DNA of 64,000 nucleotides from Pegoplata infirma (lineage: Eukaryota > Arthropoda > Insecta > Diptera > Anthomyiidae): contig OY992536.1 of the NCBI GenBank assembly GCA_963921195.1, forward strand, positions 106,914,778 through 106,978,777, written 5' to 3'. The notes beneath the pieces were generated by a model that worked only from the letters and a program-made list of their open reading frames with translations, made no database searches and was not told where the DNA came from. Shown here in pieces: positions 57,201 through 64,000 of this stretch. The translations under genes and the position numbers were made by a program. Within the stretch, counting starts at the first letter, position 1, and every line of letters begins with the position of its first letter.

Positions 57201-60200
57201 AATTTGTTCTTCCATTTTTTTTCTGAAAAATTTTTTGAAAAAAAAAAAATATTTATTGATTTTTTTTATTTTTACTACATTTTAGTTGTTTTGACTACAA
57301 ATGTAAGTAGTTTTTACTACATAAGTCAGTTGTTTTTTGTCAGTTAAAATAACTAACATTGTTAGTTGATTTAACTGAAAAAGTAGTTGATCCCAAAACA
57401 ACTTACAAAGTAGTTATTTTAACTGACACTTTCAGTTGATTTTACTTACATAATTTTTTGAGTGTAACATTTTTCGATAGAATAGAATTCTTCATATTGA
57501 AAAATTATTAAGTTCATAAACATTTTTCTAAATAAAAAAAAATATAAGACACTATTTCAAAAGTGACATTTACAGATTCTGAGATACATTTCCTATAGAA
57601 AAATTTTTAGAATGTTTCAACAGAAAAATGTTTAGATTCCATGAAATTTTTCATATAAAAAAGTCTCAGATTCTTATATAGTTTTCTATAGAAAATTCCT
57701 AAAATATTTTTTTTACACTCAAAATAAATTCTCTGCAGAAAAATCTGCTGAAAATACACCCATTTTAAGCCATATAAGAAATCTGTTGATTTTAGCAGAC
57801 GCGGTTTGCTAAATATCTGTCTTGATTATCAAGGTGAAATCAGTCGAGAAATTTGTCGAAACAGCAGAAAAATCTGAAGCCGAGGCCGAAGCCGAATATT
57901 CGGTCGGACACTATTAATTTCATTAAGATTGGATTGTGTCATAAGAAAGACTTCCCTACAGTGTTACCAGGTACTTTTTTTCCCCTAAAAAAATTTCAAA
58001 AACCCCCAGATTAGGACGATTTTTAAGAAAAAACCCCTTAACATTTTGAAATTAAAAAAAAAGTCTTAATTTTTGCTAGTTATATAAAATTAAATCAAAA
58101 TATATTTTTTCTTCAACCTTACAAAATGTCAAAAAAACCCCTAGATTTAAGCGATTTTGGAAATAAAACCCCTAAAAATTTTTAACTAATAACATACAGA
58201 TATTTATTAAATTTAGAACATCAATCAGTATTAAAATTATGTAAATTACCGAAAAACAACCCACAAAATATATTCCCAATAAGCACATTTAAAATTCAAG
58301 TGCAAATCAAGTATAAATCAAGTGTAAATCAAGCCCTTATTTCCAGTCTATGCATGAATTATACTTGAATTACACTTGAATTCAATAGCATTCTCCAGCA
58401 AAACGGATACTTGAATTCAAGCGCTGTTTTTACGCTTGAAAACCAGGGAAAAGGCTGTAAAAACAGGGCTTGAATTCCAGTGTCCGTTTTGCTGGAGTAT
58501 GCTATTGAATTCAAGTGTAATTCAAGTATAAATCAAGCAGGGGCTGGAATTTAGGGCTTGATTTACACTTGTTTTATACTTGATTTGCACTTGAATTTTA
58601 AATGTGCTTATTGGGTATTTTAATAAAATTTGGTTTATTTGTTACACAAATTGTAAGTGAAAAACTGACATATGTATGTAGAAATTTTCAGGAGGAACGC
58701 TGAATTTTTTTCGAAAACTTTTCTGTTTGTACTAGGGTTTCTAAATTCCCGGACTTTTTCAATTCCCGGGAAATCATTTTAAAAAAATCGTATTCCGGGG
58801 AATTCCCGGGAATTTTTTACTTAAAACAAATTTTGAACTTTAACATAAAAAAATTGTTATATTACAAATTATGGTCGTATTTTCCAATTTAAAACCATTT
58901 TAGATGTATTCTTTTGTAAAATAGTATTACTAACCTCTAAAATATATAGTTTTTGATCACTTGATCAATTATTTTTATTTATTCTTTCCATTTATTTACA
59001 ACTCATTTTTAATAAATTTCCCCTAACCGAGAACTGGTAACAATTACCGTCGTCTCGTTGTAGCGAAAAAAACCAAGGGTTCTGGCGGGAATCGAACCCA
59101 CGACCCCCACGTTGAAAGGCTAGCACGCTACCAACTAGCCTACGGGGGCCCCTCTAACCTCTAAAATATATATACGTAGAAAGTTCATAAAATCTATTTT
59201 TTGTAGAAATATTGGACCTTATTATAGTTTAAGTATTTGCATTGACGTATTACCCGATTTTGCTTCAAATTTGGTTTTAATAACTTTTTGGAAAATTTTT
59301 CTAATTTTGACTACGCCTACCATATGAAAATTATATCTTGAAGATATATTTATTTAAACTTTCGAATTATTAAAATTAATTGGTTTAAGGCATTCGGGCC
59401 AAAATGAGAACACCAATGTACTATATAGCCATTGTAACGACGTATTTTCACTGGTTGCTCGGATAGAACTCGCGGCGGCCAAGGTTCGTTACAACATATT
59501 TTTTTCACGGCCGACAGATATCAAGCTTTTACTTCATATATGAAATTTTAAGCTGAAAACCAGGTTTGTTATATATTTTTTAATATATCGATATTTTTGT
59601 TTAAGCACTATAAAAATTGTTGTTCTGAATATGAAATACTAAATTTCGTAAAGAAGAAATCATTGGAATTTTAGATTAAGAAAACTTTTGCCAATTTGCA
59701 ACCAACATTTTAAGTGAAATTTAGTTTGATTCCGTATTTCGTCACGCAATCGATTAAAGAATAATAATTATTAGGCCTAAATAATATGCAAGCTGAAGCA
59801 TATCGTCAATAGTTTCTTTTAAAATTTTAATTCTTTAAAAGTTTTAATGTAATTTTTATTAAATCATTTAAGATTGTATTAAAAATGTGTAAATTAAATA
59901 TATTTTAATTAAAAAATTAGAGACGAATTCCCGAAAATTTCCCGAAGAAAAAATCTCGGGATTTTAAGAAAAATATTTCCCGGGAATTCCCGGGAAATTT
60001 TTCCCGAATAGAAACCCTAGTCTGTACTAGTCTTGTAAATAATGAGTTTTTAAAAATCGTATTGCGTTTGTGAACTACCGTATTTTCGGCCCCTGTTGAC
60101 TCACAGGTTTGAAAATTGGTATTTGTCAGTTTTTCGCTTAGTATAACAACTAAACAAAATTTCGTCAATATCGAAGGCGCCAAGAAAATTCATGATTGAT

Positions 60201-62856
60201 TTCACAGAGAACGACCCACATACTAGATGTCATCAGAAATATCTAGCACATCATCCCAGGGATGAGATATGAACATTTCCATTCCATTTCCGAAAATGTT
60301 TTCAAAAATTACTTTCCGATGTTTTAAATTTCCTGTGCACTATAGTTTCGAATTTCTTGGATCTTGAAAAATTTATCAAAAAAAAAAACCAGTGTTTGGA
60401 GGTCAAAAAAGTACATTTCAATTTTCATAGTTTGTTGTTACTTTTTTGTATTGTATATTTTAGTTTTTGAATAAAAATTATAAAAAGTAATATTTTTAAA
60501 ATATTTCATTAAAAAATATTTTTTAAAATACCCCTAAATTTTTTTTAAAAAAGCCCCTAAAAAAACCCCAAAAAAATAATACAAATTTTTACCCCCCAAA
60601 AAAACCCCAAATGAGAAAAAAACCCTAAATCTGGGGGGGAAAACCCCCAAACTGGCAACACTGCTTCCCTATCTAGTGTATGTTAAACAGTTTGTGTACT
60701 CACCTGAGCGGTAAAATCAGCAGCACCCCTGGGTGGGCAGTTCTTAGTATCACCAGCAACGTAACCACGACGCAATTCCTTAACAGAAACGTTCTTAACG
60801 TTAAAACCAACATTATCACCAGGTAAAGCTTCAGACAAAGCTTCATGATGCATTTCAACTGATTTTACTTCAGTCACCAAGTTGACCGGAGCAAAATTAA
60901 CAACCATACCTAATAGTGAAAGAGAAAAAAAAGTATATAAGAGAACAAAATTGTATTAATGAATGACTCACACACAGACCTTCGAAAATTTAATTCACCA
61001 TTCAATTTCTCAAAAAAAAAAATTAATTAATGAATTACTTCATGCTTGGATTAATTCTTTGAATTAAATTTGAAATAGTTAAAAAAAGAACTAATTCATT
61101 TTGTGAATAATTCAATTTTAATTCAAGGAATTATTTCAATTATGAATTAATTATTTTTGAATTAGTTCATTTTAAATTAATTCATTTTGAATTAATTTAT
61201 TTTTAATTCATTTTTTGAATAAATTAATTTTTTGAATTAATTCATTTCTTGAATTAATTCTTTTTTTTTAATTAATTTTTTTTTTGAATTAAATTTTTTT
61301 AAATAATTCAAAAAAAGAGTTAATTCAAAAACTGAATTAATTCGAAATGAATTAACTCAAAAAGAATTAATTCAAAATGAATTAGTTCAAAAAGAATTAA
61401 TTTAAAATAAATTAACTCAAAAAGAATCCATTCATGATTGAATTAATTCGTTGAATTATTCACATAATGAATTAATTCTTTTTTATAATAATTTAAATTT
61501 AATTCAAAGAATTAATTCAAGCATGAATTAATTCATTAATTAAAAAAATAATTAAAAATAATGTGAATTAATTCAAAATTTTCATTAATTCTTCAAAGGT
61601 CTGCTCACACACAAGCAATAGATACATACAAAAAGGTACACTATTAAAGAAGGTAAGCTACGTCATAACAATTTTTTGTAATTTTTTTTAAAAGTATACA
61701 AATTCAGAATGAAATAATTTGATACGACCTCTATGAATTACAATCACTCTAAATAATTAACTCTTCAAAAGTGTTGATAAAATTAGGAATCTGAAATTTT
61801 GTTTTATTTATTTTATTGTGCTGAACATTGATTTTTTAAAGTTTGATAAACAAATTTTCTTCCCTAAGGTTTATAATAGCAGTCCTTTTACAATTTTGTC
61901 CATGCAACTACCAACAGACTTTTCCACCTCCCACCTACATTTACCACTTACAAGTAACTGTAACCTAACGACCCACATAAGTTGTTTGAGTATATTATAC
62001 TAAAATAGTTTTTTTTATAACCTTTAAACTTACCTGGTTTTAAAATACCAGTTTCTACACGTCCTACTGGTACAGTACCAATACCACCAATTTTATAGAC
62101 ATCCTGCAAAGGCAAGCGCAATGCCTTATCAGTGGGACGCGATGGTGGCATAATGGCATCCAAGGCATCAATTAAAGTCTTGCCATCAACTTTAGCATCT
62201 TTGCGCTCAACAGTCCATCCCTTAAACCAGGGCATTTTTTCAGATGATTCCAACATATTATCACCATGCCAGCCGGAAATGGGCACGAAAGCAACACCAG
62301 CTGGATTGTAGCCGATTTTCTTAATGTACGATGATACTTCTTTCTTGATTTCTTCGTAACGAGCTTCGCTGTAGGGTGGTTCGGTGGAATCCATTTTATT
62401 AACACCCACAATCAATTGTTTTACACCCAAAGTAAAGGCCAACAGAGCATGCTCACGAGTTTGACCGTTCTTCGAGATACCGGCTTCAAATTCACCGGTA
62501 CCGGCTGCAACAATCAATACAGCACAATCGGCCTGAGAAGTGCCGGTAATCATGTTCTTAATGAAATCACGATGGCCAGGAGCATCAATAATAGTCACAT
62601 AGTATTTTGCGGTTTCAAATTTCCACAAAGCAATATCAATGGTAATACCACGTTCACGTTCAGCTTTTAGTTTGTCCAAGACCCAAGCATACTTAAAGGA
62701 ACCTTTGCCCATTTCTTGAGCTTCCTTCTCGAATTTTTCAATGGTACGCTTGTCAATACCACCGCATTTGTAAATCAAATGTCCGGTAGTGGTCGATTTA
62801 CCAGAATCGACGTGACCAATGACTACAATATTAATATGACACTTTTCCTTGCCCAT
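54253..62856 (-). CDS. eEF1alpha2: Translation elongation factor 1-alpha (eEF1A, eEF1alpha2-like)
   Basis: GTPase that delivers aminoacyl-tRNA to the ribosomal A site. Three coding exons: 62034-62856, 60704-60909 and 54253-54612, joined CCAG/GT...AG/GTATGG (phase 1) and CAG/GTGAGT...TTTTAG/GTC (phase 0), give 462 aa. Domain 1 (1-~235) has P-loop GHVDSGKST at 14-, DAPGH near 91 and NKMD near 153. Domain 2 starts about [20 protein letters not shown]; domain 3 includes [20 protein letters not shown]. The tail [13 protein letters not shown] and 462 aa fit fly eEF1alpha2 (Ef1alpha100E) rather than eEF1alpha1, whose coding region lacks introns in Drosophila. The start context is CAAAAATGGG. Introns are 1124 and 6091 bp and full of transposons. 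Paralogue choice is inference; eEF1A itself is certain. Confidence 0.97.
54960..55600. other. Intronic stretch, nothing recognised
   Basis: AT-rich with repeated ATTCAAAAAT / AAATTCGAT modules before it (54740-54970). No element ends or coding sequence could be supported. Confidence 0.45.
55615..55890 (-). other. Possible small nested gene or pseudogene with a splice-like intron
   Basis: On the minus strand [16 protein letters not shown] leads to a good donor CAA/GTAAGT at about 55745. ~60 bp later a good acceptor TTTTACTTTTAG at about 55684 is followed by [20 protein letters not shown] then PQE and a stop at 55608. The two halves are not in the same frame when joined at these sites. The 3' part has protein-like composition but no family was recognised. 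It could be a decayed gene copy, an end exon of an unseen gene, or chance. Confidence 0.25.
55929..55972. mobile_element. Solitary CCCAGCAAAACTT element end
   Basis: Matches 20293-20333 almost exactly (TTAATGTGTTATATAATCAC...AAGTTTTGCTGGG). No matching left end is found nearby. Confidence 0.75.
56030..56660. other. Imperfect inverted repeat region
   Basis: Left (CGCTGCGTTTTG, GGAATTTAATTTTTTATAATG, GATATCAAGCTCAATCGAAAG) and right (CATTTTAGAAAATTAAATTCC, GAATGAGCTTGATACCAAGTC) match as inverted copies centred near 56340. It is likely a degenerate foldback. Non-coding. Confidence 0.6.
56880..57464. mobile_element. 585-bp MITE, CACTCA ends, TA TSD
   Basis: CACTCAGAAAATTATGTAAG to CTTACATAATTTTTTGAGTG, flanked by TA (56878-56879, 57465-57466). 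Subterminal TAGTTGTTT / ACAACTAAC repeats. Non-coding. Relatives at 1-328 and, by termini only, 36574-37458. Confidence 0.9.
57467..57950. other. Intronic AT-rich stretch with satellite-unit fragments
   Basis: Degenerate TTCTATAGAAAA / CAGATTCTGAGA units related to the 12930-15125 array. Otherwise nothing. Confidence 0.55.
58275..58615. mobile_element. 341-bp MITE, CCCAATAAGCACATTT ends
   Basis: Near-complete foldback: CCCAATAAGCACATTTAAAA and complement, with AAATCAAGTATAAATCAAGT repeats. Flanked by TATT (58271-58274, 58616-58619). Inserted in the outer hAT element. Confidence 0.9.
58733..60019. mobile_element. Inner hAT-type element, TAGGGTTTC ends with CCCGGGAATT repeats
   Basis: TIR TAGGGTTTCTAAATTCCCGG / complement of TAGGGTTTCTATTCGGG. 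7/8 TSD GTTTGTAC and GTCTGTAC (58725-58732, 60020-60027). Repeated AATTCCCGGGAA motifs lie at both ends. It contains the SINE 58949-59153. No transposase. Confidence 0.9.
58949..59153 (-). mobile_element. tRNA-derived SINE
   Basis: 205 bp bounded by a perfect 19-bp TSD CTAACCTCTAAAATATATA (58930-58948, 59154-59172). On the minus strand it starts with a tRNA-like head: A box TAGGCTAGTTGG (59131-59142) and B box GGTTCGATTCC (59088-59098), spaced as in a Pol III promoter. The T-arm GTGGG-TTCGATT-CCCGC pairs fully. The anticodon stem pairs poorly, so it is not a functional tRNA. The tail is AT-rich without poly(A). Confidence 0.9.
60910..62033 (-). other. 1.1-kb first coding intron of eEF1A
   Basis: Donor G/GTAAGT at 62033, acceptor TATTAG at 60910. 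More than half is a hAT MITE (60975-61603). The rest is AT-rich. Confidence 0.95.
60975..61603. mobile_element. 629-bp hAT-type MITE, CAGACCTTYGAA ends
   Basis: TIR CAGACCTTCGAAAATTTAAT / complement of CAGACCTTTGAAGAATTAAT, exact 8-bp TSD CTCACACA (60967-60974, 61604-61611). Filled with GAATTAATTC palindromes. A short relative of 16755-18735. Confidence 0.94.
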
Positions 62857-63177
62857 TTTTGCTTATTTTTCGAATCAAAACAAAATGATCAAATAAAAAA
62901 CTTAAGGCTTTTGTAAGCAAATTTTTTGTATAGAAAAAGGCTGTAAGAATAAGAGAAAAAAACAAAATGTCCATATTAAATGAGTGCTAAATAGACTGTC
63001 ATTTTTTTGTATGGCAAAAAAGTTGTTCTTTCGATTTAAAAAAACGAAATTTTTTGCCAATTTGAAAAACCGATATATCGAAAACCGTTCAACCGATTTT
63101 TTTTATATTCGTGTTCAGCGCATCAAAATTATAGATATGATGTGCGCAAGATATGATTTTAGGGGCTAATTTAAAAA
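62857..63177. other. Upstream flank of eEF1A coding start
   Basis: Holds the 5' leader and perhaps promoter of eEF1A. No TATA, TCT initiator or leader intron can be assigned with confidence. CTTTTTCTATACAAAAAATT on the minus strand near 62938 is simply AT-rich. Confidence 0.45.
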
Positions 63178-63782
63178 AAACAAGTAAAAAAGTTAAATTC
63201 GGCCTTGCCGAATGTAGTGATACCCTCCACAATTTTAAAAAGATTATTGCTTTATTTAAAAGGAAATTACTTTTAAAAAAAAATTTTTGAAGAAAAAGTT
63301 TAAGCGAAAAAACATTTTGGTAAAAAAAAATTCGCGATTTTTTTTTTGTCAAAAAATATGTTCGTACTTGTTTAAATACCATTTGGTGTTCAATTATGTT
63401 CACATATGTCAACCAGAAGCCAAATTAAAGCATTTTGTATTTTTAGGTTATGTTGAATGTACTGAAATTTTTCAGGTGTGCTTACATTTTCGTTCATAAC
63501 TTTTGAATCGCTGAACGAATATCGCTCAAATGCAATACCAAACTTCTCGGGAGAACTTCCAATAAATATGTTAAGTTTCAGTCATCTATGTGCAATATTT
63601 TGTCCGTGACAGCATTTTCCACAGACAGACAGACAGACAGACGGACATCGCTAGAATGTCTTAAAATCGATCAGGCATCATGAATATATATACTTGATGG
63701 GGTCCCAGACCGATATTTCGATGAGTTACAAACGGAATGACAAACTTATATATATCCTCTATCACTAAGTGGAGGGTATAAA
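63178..63782 (+). repeat. Complete GACAGACAGACGG-family copy
   Basis: Runs from AAAAAGTTAAATTCGGCCTT / GCCGAATGTAGTGATACCC to the ACCCTCTATCACTAAGTGGA terminal hairpin. Between are CTTTTGAATCGCTGAACGAA, ACAGACAGACAGACAGACGG, CATCGCTAGAATGTC and ATGAATATATATACTTGATG. Matches 36425-37867 in inverse orientation. No conserved protein; class uncertain. Confidence 0.85.
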
Positions 63783-64000
63783 AAAGTTAAAACACATTTC
63801 TTTTTGTTCTAAAATTTTCAGAGATGTAATAAAAATGGTGTATATATATAACCGCACCAACAATTACTGCTTGCCTATAAGCAGGTTTGTTAGGAAATGT
63901 TTTTTGTTATGTGCTTACAAACCTGCTTACGTATGGCATGATATTTGTTCGCAATGTCTAGGCTGACCATACGTACTGATTTGATCAGTACATGTACTGA
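63783..64000. other. Right edge, no gene recognised
   Basis: Contains GATTTGATCAGTACATGTAC near the end and an imperfect inverted pair (CTATAAGCAGGTTTGT / ACAAACCTGCTTACGT at 63876 and 63919), probably an element end cut by the window. Confidence 0.45.

Larger units (their letters stand above)
57959..60663. mobile_element. Outer hAT-type element, CAGTGTTRCCAG ends
   Basis: TIR CAGTGTTACCAGGTAC / complement of CAGTGTTGCCAGTTTG, exact 8-bp TSD CTTCCCTA (57951-57958, 60664-60671). Runs of AAAACCCC/GGGG lie inside each end. About 1 kb of its own sequence is left after subtracting nested elements at 58275-58615 and 58733-60019. No transposase. Confidence 0.94.
54613..60703 (-). other. 6.1-kb second coding intron of eEF1A
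   Basis: Donor CAG/GTGAGT at 60703, acceptor TTTTTAG at 54613. It carries a MITE with TA TSD (56880), a nest of hAT-type elements with a SINE (57959-60663), a lone TIR-element end (55929) and a puzzling spliced-looking stretch at 55615-55890. The outermost hAT element ends only ~40 bp from the donor. Confidence 0.95.

Noticed and set aside
59080..59153. Possible functional tRNA gene
   Set aside because: A and B boxes and T-arm are good, but anticodon and acceptor stems do not pair and the unit has a 19-bp TSD; it is a SINE head.
61948..62031. C-terminal extension of the eEF1A first exon
   Set aside because: The frame runs past the CCAG/GTAAGT donor; family alignment places the exon end at 62034.
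1..64000. Possible previously undescribed multi-gene system
   Set aside because: Only three conserved single genes and one LINE have coding support; no cluster of unknown conserved genes was seen.

Overview
The window looks like nuclear DNA of a higher dipteran, most likely a calyptrate fly (house-fly, blow-fly or stable-fly type). It is strongly AT-rich. It holds three insect-type, intron-containing single-copy genes spread over 64 kb, an intact LOA-type LINE, and a dense layer of nested DNA transposons and MITEs. The species cannot be named from the sequence alone.

Host genes, left to right: (1) CstF-50, a cleavage stimulation factor subunit, minus strand, 3970-5374, three exons, 425 aa. 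(2) NOP16, a nucleolar ribosome-biogenesis protein, plus strand, 19088-21512, three exons, 196 aa. (3) eEF1A, best matching the fly eEF1alpha2 (Ef1alpha100E-type) paralogue, minus strand, 54253-62856, three coding exons, 462 aa. All three open frames are intact once spliced. They serve mRNA 3'-end formation, 60S assembly and translation elongation, are separately transcribed and form no operon.

Between the genes: 1-3900 holds degenerate repeats and the end of a MITE. 5693-6999 is a terminal-inverted-repeat (TIR) element carrying a tandemly duplicated exon-like module. 7125-15617 is another TIR element, itself hit by a full-length LOA-clade retrotransposon (7174-12590, 11-bp target-site duplication, TSD) and containing a ~2.2-kb satellite-like array. 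16210-18735 has two hAT-type elements, one inserted across the TSD edge of the other. 21575-53300 is almost entirely nested transposons: three large elements with TA TSDs (22558-26203, 27538-38161, 38233-45782) hold long foldbacks, hAT MITEs and a MITE family with 3-bp TSDs. The 6.1-kb eEF1A intron holds a four-element nest: two hAT-type elements, a 341-bp MITE and a tRNA-derived SINE with a 19-bp TSD.

Many insertions could be dated relative to each other from TSDs and from empty sites that exist elsewhere in the window. No new multi-gene system (defence, biosynthetic or toxin) was found. The novelty is in transposon architecture: unusual hairpin loci, possible captured exons, and MITE families that could not be assigned to known superfamilies from sequence alone.
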